64,000 nt of DNA from Cyanobium sp. FGCU6 (lineage in GTDB: Bacteria; Cyanobacteriota; Cyanobacteriia; PCC-6307; Cyanobiaceae), in the NCBI GenBank assembly GCA_024958655.1, contig JANWUR010000012.1:1-64000 (forward strand), read 5' to 3'. Position 1 is the stretch's first letter, and every line of letters starts with the position of its first letter. Below the pieces are notes generated by a model. The model was not told the DNA's origin, made no database searches, and saw only the letters and a list, made by a program, of their open reading frames with translations. The translations under genes were made by a program, and so were the position numbers. Below are positions 7,628 through 15,906 of this stretch, piece after piece.

Positions 7628-8844
7628 TCGCCCGGCCTTCGCAGCGCCATCAGCGTGCAGTCGTCGGCGAGGGGGGTGCCGCCCACGAACCGATCCAGGG
7701 TTGCCAGCAGTTCATCCAGCACGCCGGACAGGGCTGCTCCGCTTGTACAGGTGCTCTCGAGGACCTCACCGCACCCTTCCACACCGAAGGGAAGGCCCTG
7801 CGCGTTCTCCGCTTCGGTGATGCCATCGGTGTGCAGCAGCAGCAGATCGCCTGGCAGAAGCGAAAGTTCCCGTTCCTGGTAGCGGCGTTGGGGGAAGGCG
7901 CCCACCAGAATCCCGGGTGGCACCTCGATCGGAGCGCAGCGTCCCTGCCGCAACAGGAGCGGTGCCCCATGGCCGCCATTGGCCAGCATCAGCCGGCCGC
8001 TGCCCACCTCCAGGAGGCCGCAGAACAGGGTGGCGAACACACCGCTGTCGTTCCCCTCTGCCAGGGCATCGTTCAGCCGCTGCAGCACCAGGCCCGGCGA
8101 GCGTTCGCCGCTGGCCAGCACCCGCACCAGCCCCACGATCCGGGCCATCAGCAGGGCGGCGGCGATGCCATGGCCCGACACGTCGCCGATGCACAGGAAC
8201 AGGTGCCGCTCATCGATGAAGAAGGCATCGAAGAAGTCGCCCCCCACGTGCGAGGCCGGTTCCATGTGGGCCGCCATGGCGATGTCGGTGCGTCCGGGGA
8301 ACATCGGATCCTCCTGCGGCAGCATCGCGGCCTGCAGCGAGCGGGCCAGCTCCAGCTCCTTGTGCAGCTGGGCCAGTTCCAGCCGGTGCCGTTCCGCCGC
8401 CATCGCCAGCTGATTTGTGAGCCGCATCCGCTCCGTCAGCGAGCGCATCAGGTTGCGGGCCACGCCGGGGAGGGGCACGATCCGCGTCCAGAGCACCGGC
8501 GGTGCCAGCTCCAGCACCGTGGCGTCCGTCTCGGCTCGCACCAGGGCGGAGGCCGGCAGTCCGTCGATGGCGGAGAGCTCGCCGATGCACTGCCCCACCG
8601 GCAGGGGGATGCCTTCGACGCCTTCGGTTTCGGCCGCCCCGGCATCGAGGTGCACCGACACCTTGCCGTCCAGGATCACGAAGATCGAGCTGTTCGCCTG
8701 CCCCGGCCGGAGCAGGGCGCTGCCCCGGGCGAGCCGGTGCACCGGGCAGCCCCGCAGGGCACGGGCCAGCGGACCCTGGGCCACGTCGCGGAACAGGGGG
8801 ATCCGGCTGAGGGCCGCCGGATCGACACCTGTGGAGATCGTCAC
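7624..8844 (-). CDS. Cyclic-nucleotide-binding/PP2C-type (RsbU/SpoIIE) phosphatase
   Basis: This is a two-domain regulator. Residues about 10-110 resemble a cyclic-nucleotide-binding domain (PLFRDV, GQCIGELSAIDGLPASALVRAETDATVLEL). A helical linker (ERHRLELAQLHKELELARSLQAAMLPQ) leads to a SpoIIE/PP2C phosphatase domain with metal-binding acidic positions in GGDFFDAF, IGDVSGHG, LHTDGITEAE and ADDCTL. Such enzymes dephosphorylate a STAS-domain antagonist. GTG 8844 is chosen because it follows the upstream stop by 13 bases with GAGGG-like purines before it. It forms a cluster with the kinase and STAS genes just upstream. The ligand sensed is unknown. Confidence 0.85.
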   Translation of the reverse strand: MTISTGVDPAALSRIPLFRDVAQGPLARALRGCPVHRLARGSALLRPGQANSSIFVILDGKVSVHLDAGAAETEGVEGIPLPVGQCIGELSAIDGLPASALVRAETDATVLELAPPVLWTRIVPLPGVARNLMRSLTERMRLTNQLAMAAERHRLELAQLHKELELARSLQAAMLPQEDPMFPGRTDIAMAAHMEPASHVGGDFFDAFFIDERHLFLCIGDVSGHGIAAALLMARIVGLVRVLASGERSPGLVLQRLNDALAEGNDSGVFATLFCGLLEVGSGRLMLANGGHGAPLLLRQGRCAPIEVPPGILVGAFPQRRYQERELSLLPGDLLLLHTDGITEAENAQGLPFGVEGCGEVLESTCTSGAALSGVLDELLATLDRFVGGTPLADDCTLMALRRPGD

Positions 8845-8857
8845 GCTGGCCCCGCCC

Positions 8858-9322
8858 TCATCGATCCGGAGTCTCCTGCGGCCAGGCCAGCAGGAGGGTG
8901 AGTTCATTGAAATCGTTGACCCGGCGATAGTGCATCTCGTCGCAGAAGCGCCGCACCATCACCAGGCCGAGGCCGCCGATGCCCGTCTCCGCCAGCACGG
9001 TCGGAGCGGTGGGAGACGGCGCTGCGGTGGGATCGAAGGGAGCCCCACCGTCGCGGACCCTGAGGCTCAGGGGGGTGCCGCCGCGACGGTCACCGGGGTC
9101 GAGCACCAGCTCCACGGGGATCTCGAGAACCCCCGGCCCGGCGTGGTCGATCAGATTGGCGAGCACCTCGTTGAGGCAGAGATCGAGCCGATCGATCAGC
9201 TCCTGCGGCACCGACCGCTGCCGGCACCGCTCCGCCAGCCACAGTGATGCCGTTCGCAGGGTCTCGGGGTCGGGTTGGATGTGGAGCTCATCGGCAGGGG
9301 TGAGGGCCGCCATGACGCTCAC
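8858..9322 (-). CDS. Anti-sigma-factor-type serine kinase (RsbW-like HATPase)
   Basis: This GHKL-fold ATPase is of the RsbW/SpoIIAB kind, expected to phosphorylate a STAS antagonist and to bind an alternative partner. Visible are the N-box LDLCLNEVLANLIDHA, the G1 region LRVRDGGAPFDP and the G2 region GIGGLGLVMVRRFCDEM. The start is the GTG at 9322, which overlaps the stop of the upstream STAS gene as GTGA, implying translational coupling and near-equal production of the two partners. The regulated target (sigma factor or other protein) is not in the window. Confidence 0.85.
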   Translation of the reverse strand: MSVMAALTPADELHIQPDPETLRTASLWLAERCRQRSVPQELIDRLDLCLNEVLANLIDHAGPGVLEIPVELVLDPGDRRGGTPLSLRVRDGGAPFDPTAAPSPTAPTVLAETGIGGLGLVMVRRFCDEMHYRRVNDFNELTLLLAWPQETPDR

Positions 9323-9702
9323 CCTGCGGCCCCCAGCCCGGCCAGGGCTTCCGCTTCCTCGGTGTGGATCGGAATCACCTCGCTGATGCCCGTGGAGGTG
9401 AGCGTGGCCTCCACCGTGGACCCTGGGGCGACCAGCAGGGCCATCCGTCCGCCTTTGGACTCGAGGGCCCGGGCGCTGCTGACGATGCTGCGGATGCCGA
9501 TCGAGGCCAGGAAGCTCACCTCGCGCAGGTCGACCAGCACCTGCTGGGCGTGGGAGGCGGTCAGGCTGGTGAACTTCAGGGCGATCGGCTCCATCCCCAG
9601 CATGTCGAGCCGGCCCGCCAGCCGCACGGTACGCAGGTCGTCGCCGTGGTCCTCGTGGCGGATGCTGCTGCCGGTTGCAGGGGATTCGGTGGGATCGACC
9701 AT
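9319..9702 (-). CDS. STAS-domain anti-sigma factor antagonist
   Basis: This is a STAS-domain protein of the RsbV/SpoIIAA type, the phosphorylatable switch between the kinase and phosphatase encoded directly downstream. The fold is seen in RTVRLAGRLDMLG, QVLVDLREVSFLASIGIRSIVSS and GGRMALLVAPGSTVEATLTSTGI. The serine in FLASIG is the likely phosphorylation site. ATG 9702 is chosen; the frame is open for seven more codons. First gene of a three-gene minus-strand module. Confidence 0.87.
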   Translation of the reverse strand: MVDPTESPATGSSIRHEDHGDDLRTVRLAGRLDMLGMEPIALKFTSLTASHAQQVLVDLREVSFLASIGIRSIVSSARALESKGGRMALLVAPGSTVEATLTSTGISEVIPIHTEEAEALAGLGAAG

Positions 9703-9834
9703 CGTGGGCCCCGCGGATCGCAAGTTGCCCGAAACCTACCGGCGAAACGGTTGCAGGAAATCAGAGAGGGGTTGCAGGGGTGATCCGCCCGACGGACGCG
9801 ATGTCGTCTGCGTCACCTTTGCCGGCCATCGGTG

Positions 9835-10605
9835 TCAGCCGCTCCAGTGATTGCGGCTCTCGCGCAGGTCGGCCAGCTCCGCCGCATCGGCCGCGCGCAT
9901 GAACAGGTTGGTGGCCCGTTCCTCGGCGATTGTGCTGGGGATCGTGGGCCGTCCCTCGCGCCGGCGCTCCTGCACCGCCGCCAGCCGCTGGGCCACGGCG
10001 ACATCGCCGGGCCGCTGGCGGGCGGCCCAGCGCAGGTTGGGTGCGGTGTACTCGTGGGCGCACCATACCCGCGTGGATCCGGGCAGGGCCGCAAAGCGCT
10101 TGAGGGCGGCATGCATCTGGGCGGCGGTGCCCTCGAACAGGCGGCCGCAGCCGCCGGCGAACAGGGTGTCGCCGCAGAACAGCTCGCCGGGCAGGTGGTA
10201 GGCGATGTGGGCGCGGGTGTGCGCCGGCACCTCCAGCACCTCCAGCTGCTGGCCGAGCACGTCCACCTGATCCCCCCCGACCACACCCTCGGTCTGGAAC
10301 GGGATCCGCTCCCGGTCGGCCCGCGCGGCCACCACCCGGGCTCCGGGCCAGCGGTGCAGCAGTCCGGGCGTGCCACCGATGTGATCGGCGTGGTGGTGGG
10401 TGTGCAGAACCGCCTCCAGCTCAAGGCCGCGCTCCTCGAGCCAGCGGCGCACCGGCTCCGCCTCGGCCGGGTCCACCACCGCCGCCCGCCGGCCGTCGTG
10501 CAGCACGAACACGTAGTTGTCGCGCAGCACCGGGATCAGCTCCACCGTGAGCGGGGTTGGGGGGCCGGCGGGACCAGGCGCTTCGGCGGCGGCGGAGGGG
10601 GGCAT
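9835..10605 (-). CDS. gloB: Hydroxyacylglutathione hydrolase (glyoxalase II)
   Basis: Glyoxalase II hydrolyses S-lactoylglutathione to lactate and glutathione, completing methylglyoxal detoxification in the cytosol. The metallo-beta-lactamase zinc motif [10 protein letters not shown] lies near residue 69, followed by metal ligands in [26 protein letters not shown] and the C-terminal [15 protein letters not shown] glutathione-binding region. At 256 residues the length is standard. It is divergent from hisG, with about 90 bases between that must hold both promoters. Confidence 0.93.
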   Translation of the reverse strand: MPPSAAAEAPGPAGPPTPLTVELIPVLRDNYVFVLHDGRRAAVVDPAEAEPVRRWLEERGLELEAVLHTHHHADHIGGTPGLLHRWPGARVVAARADRERIPFQTEGVVGGDQVDVLGQQLEVLEVPAHTRAHIAYHLPGELFCGDTLFAGGCGRLFEGTAAQMHAALKRFAALPGSTRVWCAHEYTAPNLRWAARQRPGDVAVAQRLAAVQERRREGRPTIPSTIAEERATNLFMRAADAAELADLRESRNHWSG

Positions 10606-10693
10606 CGGTACAGTCCAGCCTGCGGCTTCGTTCCATCATCCTTGTCCAGGACTCCCCGATCCGACCGTTGAGCTCCCCACGAGGATCCCACCG

Positions 10694-11344
10694 ATGATCA
10701 CCGTCGCCCTGGCCAAAGGCGCCCTGCTGAAGGATTCGGTGCGCCGCTTCGCCGCCGCCGGCCTCGATTTCACCGCGCTGCTGGAGCCCGACAACCGGCT
10801 GCTGATGGTGCCCAGCGCCTGCGGCACGGCCCGGGCCCTGCTGGTGCGCAATGCCGATGTGCCGGTGTACGTGGCCTACGGCCAGGCCCAGCTCGGCGTG
10901 GTGGGCTACGACGTGCTGCGGGAACACCGCCTGCCCGTGGCCCAGCTGGTGGACCTCGGCTTCGGCGGCTGCCGGATGGCGGTGGCGGTGAAGGCCAGCA
11001 GCGGTTACCGCCGGGCCGCCGACCTCCCCCCCCACTGCCGCATCGCCAGCAAGTTCACCGCCTGCGCCGCCAGCTTCTTCGAGGCGCTGGATCTGCCCGT
11101 GGAACTGATCCACCTCACCGGCTCGGTGGAGCTCGGGCCGATCACCGGCATGTCGGAGGCGATCGTGGATCTGGTGGCCACCGGCCGCACCCTGCGCGAC
11201 AACGGCCTGGTGGCGATCGAAGACCTGTTCCACAGCACCGCCCGCCTGATCGGCCATCCCCTCGCCCTGCGCCTCGACGACGGCGCCCTGCGGGCGCTCG
11301 TTGAGCGACTGGAGGCGGCCTCCCGCGCTCCCCTCCCCGCCTGA
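10694..11344 (+). CDS. hisG: ATP phosphoribosyltransferase, short form
   Basis: HisG catalyses the first step of histidine synthesis, joining ATP and PRPP. It is the short (HisG-S) form of 216 residues without the C-terminal ACT-like regulatory domain, so it should need a HisZ partner encoded elsewhere. Recognisable parts are [54 protein letters not shown] and the PRPP loop [33 protein letters not shown] lies nine bases before ATG 10694. The stop overlaps the start of the next gene by one base (TGATG). Confidence 0.95.
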   Translation: MITVALAKGALLKDSVRRFAAAGLDFTALLEPDNRLLMVPSACGTARALLVRNADVPVYVAYGQAQLGVVGYDVLREHRLPVAQLVDLGFGGCRMAVAVKASSGYRRAADLPPHCRIASKFTACAASFFEALDLPVELIHLTGSVELGPITGMSEAIVDLVATGRTLRDNGLVAIEDLFHSTARLIGHPLALRLDDGALRALVERLEAASRAPLPA

Positions 11345-13143
11345 TGGCCTCCCTCGACTGGCAACGGCTGCGGCGTCTGATCCCCTACCTGGGCCGGGAC
11401 CGTCGCCGCCTGGTGCTCACCCTGCTGCTGCTGATCCCCCTGGCGCTGGCCGCCGCCGTGCAGCCGCTGCTGGTGGGCCAGGCGATCTCCGTGCTGCGCG
11501 GCGAGTCGGTGATGCCCTGGCTGGCCGGGATGGCACGGCCGGCGGCCCTGCGCCTGCTGGTGGGTCTCCTGCTGGTGGCGGTGCTGGTGCGCCTGGCGCT
11601 GCAGGGCACCCAGATCTTCAACGTGCAGGTGGTGGGCCAGCGGCTCACCGCACGCATCCGCGACGACCTGTTCCGCCACGCCCTCGACCTCTCCCTGCGG
11701 TTCCACGACCGCACGCCGGTGGGCAAGCTGCTCACCCGCCTCACAAGCGACGTCGATGCCCTGGCCGAGGTGTTCGGCAGCGGCGCTGTGGGGGTGTTGG
11801 CGGACCTGGTGACGCTGCTGGTGATCGGGATCACGATGATTTCGATCGAATGGCGTCTCGGTCTGCTGCTGATGGCCGTGCAGGTGCCGATCACCGCCGT
11901 GATCCTCTGGCTGCAGCGCCGCTACCGCGTGGCCAACTACCGGGTGCGGGAGGAACTGGGCCAGCTCAACGCCGATCTGCAGGAAAACCTCCAGGGTCTG
12001 GAAGTGGTGCAGATGTTCCGGCGCGAGCAGGTGAACAGTGCTCAGTTCGCCCGCACCACCGATGCCTACCGCCGCGCCGTGAACGGCACGATCTTCTACG
12101 ACAGCGCCATCTCCGCCTTTCTGGAGTGGGTGGCGCTGGCGGCGGTGGCCGTGGTGCTGGCCCTGGGGGGCTGGCTGGTGACCGCCGGCAGCATGGGGCT
12201 GGGCCTGCTCACCACCTTCATCCTCTTCTCCCAGCGGCTCTTCGATCCCCTGCGCCAGCTGGCGGAGCGCTTCACCCAGATCCAGGGAGGCCTGACGGCC
12301 GTCGAGCGGATCGGCGAACTGCTCGAACAGCCGATCGAGATCGTCGACCTGCCGGCGGCCGACCGCAGCACCGCGGCCCAGCGCAGTGCCGCCGAGCGCC
12401 GAAGCCCGGGTGAGGTGGTGTTTGAGAACGTCTCGTTCGCCTACCGGCCCGACGATCCCATCCTCGAGGATCTCTCCTTCCGCCTGGCGCCGGGGGAACA
12501 CGTGGCGATCGTTGGCCCCACCGGCTCCGGCAAGACCACGGTGATCCGCCTGCTCTGCCGGCTCTACGAACCGCAGCGCGGTCGCATCCTGCTCGACGGC
12601 ATCGACATCCGCGAGCTCCCGATCGCCACCCTGCGCCGCCGGCTGGGTGTGGTGCTGCAGGACACCTTCCTGTTCAGCGGCAACGTGGCCGACAACCTGC
12701 GCCTCGACGCCCCGATCGATGATGCGACCCTGGAGCGCACCTGCCGGGAGCTGGGCCTGCAGCCCCTGCTCGCCCGCCTCGGCGACGGCCTTCAGACCGA
12801 ACTGAGGGAGCGGGGAGGCAATCTCTCCTCCGGGGAGCGGCAGCTGCTGGCGGTGGCGCGCGTGGCTCTGCGCGATCCCTCCGTGCTGGTGATGGATGAG
12901 GCCACCGCCTTCATGGACCCTTCCACCGAGGCGACCCTCCAGCACGATCTCGAACGGTTGCTGCAGGGCCGCACCGCCATCGTGATCGCCCACCGCCTGG
13001 CCACGGTGGAGGCAGCGGATCGGATCCTGGTGCTGCGTCGCGGCCGGCTGGTGGAGCAGGGCTCCCACCGGCAGCTGCGGGCCGCCGGTGGGCTCTACGC
13101 CCAGTTGGCGGAGCTGCAGGAGAAGGGGTTGGCCACCCTCTGA
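11344..13143 (+). CDS. ABC exporter, fused membrane and ATPase domains (MsbA/LmrA-like)
   Basis: This is a half-transporter of 599 residues. The N-terminal membrane domain (about residues 15-320) has several hydrophobic helices and coupling-helix regions such as FNVQVVGQRLTARIRDDLF. The C-terminal ATPase has Walker A GPTGSGKTT, signature LSSGERQLLAVARVAL and Walker B VLVMDEATAFMD. It should work as a homodimer exporting lipids or other hydrophobic compounds; the substrate is unknown. It is coupled to hisG by a one-base overlap. Its last 49 bases overlap the end of the convergent hydrolase gene. Confidence 0.92.
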   Translation: MASLDWQRLRRLIPYLGRDRRRLVLTLLLLIPLALAAAVQPLLVGQAISVLRGESVMPWLAGMARPAALRLLVGLLLVAVLVRLALQGTQIFNVQVVGQRLTARIRDDLFRHALDLSLRFHDRTPVGKLLTRLTSDVDALAEVFGSGAVGVLADLVTLLVIGITMISIEWRLGLLLMAVQVPITAVILWLQRRYRVANYRVREELGQLNADLQENLQGLEVVQMFRREQVNSAQFARTTDAYRRAVNGTIFYDSAISAFLEWVALAAVAVVLALGGWLVTAGSMGLGLLTTFILFSQRLFDPLRQLAERFTQIQGGLTAVERIGELLEQPIEIVDLPAADRSTAAQRSAAERRSPGEVVFENVSFAYRPDDPILEDLSFRLAPGEHVAIVGPTGSGKTTVIRLLCRLYEPQRGRILLDGIDIRELPIATLRRRLGVVLQDTFLFSGNVADNLRLDAPIDDATLERTCRELGLQPLLARLGDGLQTELRERGGNLSSGERQLLAVARVALRDPSVLVMDEATAFMDPSTEATLQHDLERLLQGRTAIVIAHRLATVEAADRILVLRRGRLVEQGSHRQLRAAGGLYAQLAELQEKGLATL

Positions 13144-13859
13144 TCACCGCCGGCGCCGGCCGCCAGGCCCTGCTCCTCCAGCCAGCTTCCGACCACAGCC
13201 GCCAGCCGATCCGGCATCTGCCGCATCGGCAGATGGCCCGCCTCCGCCAGCAGCTCGAAGCGATGCAACGGGCTGTAGCCCGCCAGGTGGCGCACGTAGC
13301 GGGCCTGCATCACCGTGTCGCGACCACCGGCAATCCACAGGCTCGGCACCGTGAGACGGTTCACGAGCGCGGGCAGCTGGCGCACCGCTCCTCGGTGGGT
13401 GCTGCAGGCCAGCAGGCCCCGGGCGGCCCGCAGGTCGGCGACCAGGGGGGAACGGATCGCCCCGGCCGCTGGCAGGTCGGCCAGCCAGCCTGGCCGCCAG
13501 CGCAGGAACGTGGCGCCCCCCAGGCGCACCCGCGCGAAGGCGCGCGGCTGGTACACCCCGCCGCCAGCCGCCACCTGCACCAGGCCCACCAGCCTGCCCG
13601 CCAGCCGGGGAGCCGCATGCAGGGCAATGCTGCCGCCGAGGGAGTGACCCAGCAGCACCACCGGCCGATCTCCAGCCTCGGCGATCACGGCGTCGGCCAG
13701 CCAGCGGCCGTAGCTGGACAGGCTGGGCTGCAGGCCCCGGGGCCGGGGCCGGCTGCCGAATCCAGGGAGGTCGGGGCACCACAGCCGCCCGTAGGCAGCC
13801 AGTTCTGTCTCCAGCGGCTCCCACAGCCGGCCCGACAGCAGCCAGCCGTGCACCCCCAC
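13095..13859 (-). CDS. Alpha/beta hydrolase
   Basis: This is a hydrolase of the alpha/beta fold with nucleophile elbow GHSLGGSIALHA, acid region WIAGGRDTVM and catalytic-histidine region LLAEAGHLPMRQMP. The cyanobacterial group commonly begins a few residues before VGVHGWLLSG. Here the first standard start is GTG 13859, which lies inside that strand, and the frame is open upstream to about 13940 with only non-standard start codons, so the true N-terminus is uncertain. Substrate is unknown. The 3' end overlaps the ABC exporter by 49 bases. Confidence 0.8.
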   Translation of the reverse strand: MGVHGWLLSGRLWEPLETELAAYGRLWCPDLPGFGSRPRPRGLQPSLSSYGRWLADAVIAEAGDRPVVLLGHSLGGSIALHAAPRLAGRLVGLVQVAAGGGVYQPRAFARVRLGGATFLRWRPGWLADLPAAGAIRSPLVADLRAARGLLACSTHRGAVRQLPALVNRLTVPSLWIAGGRDTVMQARYVRHLAGYSPLHRFELLAEAGHLPMRQMPDRLAAVVGSWLEEQGLAAGAGGDQRVANPFSCSSANWA

Positions 13860-14021
13860 CAGCAGCGGCTGCGCTGCAGCAACGGCCCCCGGACCGCTGG
13901 TCCGAGCTGTGGGAACGGTGGTCGGGGCGATCGGGAACCTTCAGCGCGAAGGACCACCCTGGCGGAAGCGTCGGTCGTTCCGTCAGGATCGTCAGACTGC
14001 TTGATCCAGCCCCCGCGCCCC

Positions 14022-14528
14022 GTGCCGGAGCCTTCTCCCCTTCCTCCCTCCGACCTGCTGGCGAACCTCTACGGCGAGCGCTATCGGATCTGCCCCACCG
14101 GGCCCGCGCGGGTGAGCCTGGTGCTCAGCCACCAGCGGGAGATCGATCTGATCGAGCTTGAGTCGCTCTGTGATGCGGTGGGCTGGAGTCGGCGCCCCCT
14201 GCGACGGGTCCGCAAGGCCCTCCAGCACAGCCTGCTGCGGGTGGGGCTCTGGCGCCACGATCCCCGGCTGCCGCGGCTGGTGGGTTTTGCGCGCTGCACC
14301 GGTGACGGCGTGGTCGAGGCGACCGTCTGGGATGTGGCCGTTCATCCCCTCTACCAGGGGGTCGGCCTCGGCAAACAGATGATGGACTACGTGATCGAAC
14401 AGCTGCGGCATCAGGGTGTGGATCGGGTGAGCCTGTTCGCCGATCCCGATGTGGTGGGGTTCTACGAGGCCCAGGGATGGGAGCTTGAACCGTTGCAGCG
14501 CCGCTGTGCCTTCTGGTATTCCCCCTGA
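14022..14528 (+). CDS. GNAT-family N-acetyltransferase
   Basis: This acetyl-CoA-dependent N-acetyltransferase has the acetyl-CoA-binding signature VHPLYQGVGLGKQMM and the following strand and helix DRVSLFADPDVVGFYEAQGWE. It resembles the small cyanobacterial/plastid GNAT proteins (Ycf52/SNAT-like). GTG 14022 gives about 168 residues; TTG 14001 is an alternative. The acceptor substrate cannot be read from sequence. Its last 67 bases overlap the end of the opposite-strand glycosyltransferase. Confidence 0.83.
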   Translation: MPEPSPLPPSDLLANLYGERYRICPTGPARVSLVLSHQREIDLIELESLCDAVGWSRRPLRRVRKALQHSLLRVGLWRHDPRLPRLVGFARCTGDGVVEATVWDVAVHPLYQGVGLGKQMMDYVIEQLRHQGVDRVSLFADPDVVGFYEAQGWELEPLQRRCAFWYSP

Positions 14529-15271
14529 TCCGCTGGGCGGCGGCAGTCCAGCCGCCAGGGCCTGGTTTCGTCGTAGAGCTCGGCCAGGGTCTCCGGCGGC
14601 ACCCCCTGGCGCCAGGCGCGGCGCAGCCGGGCGTTGCTGAGGGTGGTGGACCAGACCCCCCTCTCGTTCCAGCGCCTGCCATGCACGCGGATCGCTGCCG
14701 GCAGGCAGCGGATCCGCGCCTCCTTCCTGAGCCGCAGCACGAACTCGAGATCTTCCATCAGCGGCAGGGGGGCGATCCCGCCGCACCTGACATAGAGCGC
14801 CCGTGGCAACAGCAGGCCCTGGTCGCCGTACGGGAGCTGGCGCCAGCGGCTGCGCAGGCCCACCGCCAGTTCCACCAGGCGCAGGGCCGGCGCCCGGCCC
14901 TCGATCGCCAGAGGGAAGCACCAGGCCTCGTCCTGGTGGGCCGAGGTCGCGCTCCCCGCCCTCGCCAGCACTGCCGCCACCTGGTCCGCCCAGGCCGATG
15001 GAAGCCGTCCATCGCCATGCAGCAGCAGCAGCCAGTCGCCTGAACTGGCGTCGACCCCATGGGCCAGTTGCCTGCCGCGGCAGGCCCGTTCCCGCACCAC
15101 TCGTGCCCCGCCAAGGCGCGCCACGGTGGCGGTGCGATCGCTGCTCTCGCCATCCACCACCAGCACCTCGCGCAGCAGCGACGACCCCAGGGCCAGATCC
15201 GCCAGCAGGGACGGCAATCGGGGGGCCTCGTTGCGGGCCACCACCACCACGCTCAGAGGGACCCCGCTCAT
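14462..15271 (-). CDS. Family-2 glycosyltransferase, TIGR04283-like
   Basis: This GT-A glycosyltransferase has LSVVVVARNEA at the start, the nucleotide-sugar segment EVLVVDGESSDRT, LLLLHGDGRLP in place of the DXD-type motif, and a conserved YGDQGLLLPRALY / LPLMEDLEFVLRLRK block. This combination is typical of the subfamily annotated as arsenosugar-related (TIGR04283), which usually sits beside the DUF2064 gene, as here. It starts at ATG 15271, overlapping the upstream gene by four bases. The true acceptor is unknown. The arsenosugar link is a family label, not evidence from this locus. Confidence 0.82.
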   Translation of the reverse strand: MSGVPLSVVVVARNEAPRLPSLLADLALGSSLLREVLVVDGESSDRTATVARLGGARVVRERACRGRQLAHGVDASSGDWLLLLHGDGRLPSAWADQVAAVLARAGSATSAHQDEAWCFPLAIEGRAPALRLVELAVGLRSRWRQLPYGDQGLLLPRALYVRCGGIAPLPLMEDLEFVLRLRKEARIRCLPAAIRVHGRRWNERGVWSTTLSNARLRRAWRQGVPPETLAELYDETRPWRLDCRRPADQGEYQKAQRRCNGSSSHPWAS

Positions 15272-15906
15272 CGCCAGTGTTCAAGATCAGCCGGACGGTC
15301 GAGGTCGTCCCGCTCCGGCAGAAGGGTGACCCGCAGGCCCGCTGCCTCCGCCGCGGCCAGCGTCTGCCGCAGCACCCCACGGGTCCCCCAGGCGATCCCG
15401 GCGAACAGTGCCGGCCAGCGGCCCGTCAGGCCGATCAGCCAGTAGCCCCCGTCGCCGGCGGGCCCCAGCACCACGGGGGAGCCCTCCAGGGCCCGGAAGG
15501 CGGCCCCGAGATCCGTGCTCTCCAGGGCGGGCAGATCACTGCCGATCAGCACCACCCGACCGGCGCCCTCGCGCCGGGCCCGCATCAGCTGCCGCTGCAT
15601 CAGCACTCCCAGGCTTCCCTTCCCCTGCTCCACGATGCGCAGATCCGGCTGTGCTTCGGGCCAGCGGTTGCGGGCCCAGCGGCGCGCCGCCCGCTGGCCC
15701 ATCCCCTGCACCGCCAGCACGGTTTCGGCCCCGGTGGGCAGCCGGGCGCCGGCCACCGCCGCCATGGTGTGGCTGCACAGGCGATCGTGTACGCCTGCAG
15801 CCGCCGTGATCCCCAGCCCCATGGCCAGGCGCCGCTTGCAGCGCCCCGGCGACGGGCCGCGCGCCAGTACCACCAACTGGGCCCGCCCCGACCGGCAGCG
15901 GTTCAT
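15268..15906 (-). CDS. DUF2064 glycosyltransferase-like protein, TIGR04282-like
   Basis: This 212-residue nucleotidyl/glycosyltransferase-like protein has LVVLARGPSPGRCKRRLA near the N-terminus, VVLIGSDLPALESTDL in the centre and VVLGPAGDGGYWLIGL plus GIAWGTRGVLRQTL toward the end. These are the hallmarks of the DUF2064 family that pairs with TIGR04283 transferases. It overlaps both neighbours by four bases (htrA-like upstream, glycosyltransferase downstream), so the three are probably co-translated. Function is not established. Confidence 0.85.
   Translation of the reverse strand: MNRCRSGRAQLVVLARGPSPGRCKRRLAMGLGITAAAGVHDRLCSHTMAAVAGARLPTGAETVLAVQGMGQRAARRWARNRWPEAQPDLRIVEQGKGSLGVLMQRQLMRARREGAGRVVLIGSDLPALESTDLGAAFRALEGSPVVLGPAGDGGYWLIGLTGRWPALFAGIAWGTRGVLRQTLAAAEAAGLRVTLLPERDDLDRPADLEHWR

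Noticed and set aside
11005..13068. Long minus-strand frame opposite the ABC exporter
   Set aside because: It is rich in His, Gln and Gly with no domain. The plus strand carries an unmistakable transporter with complete ATPase motifs.
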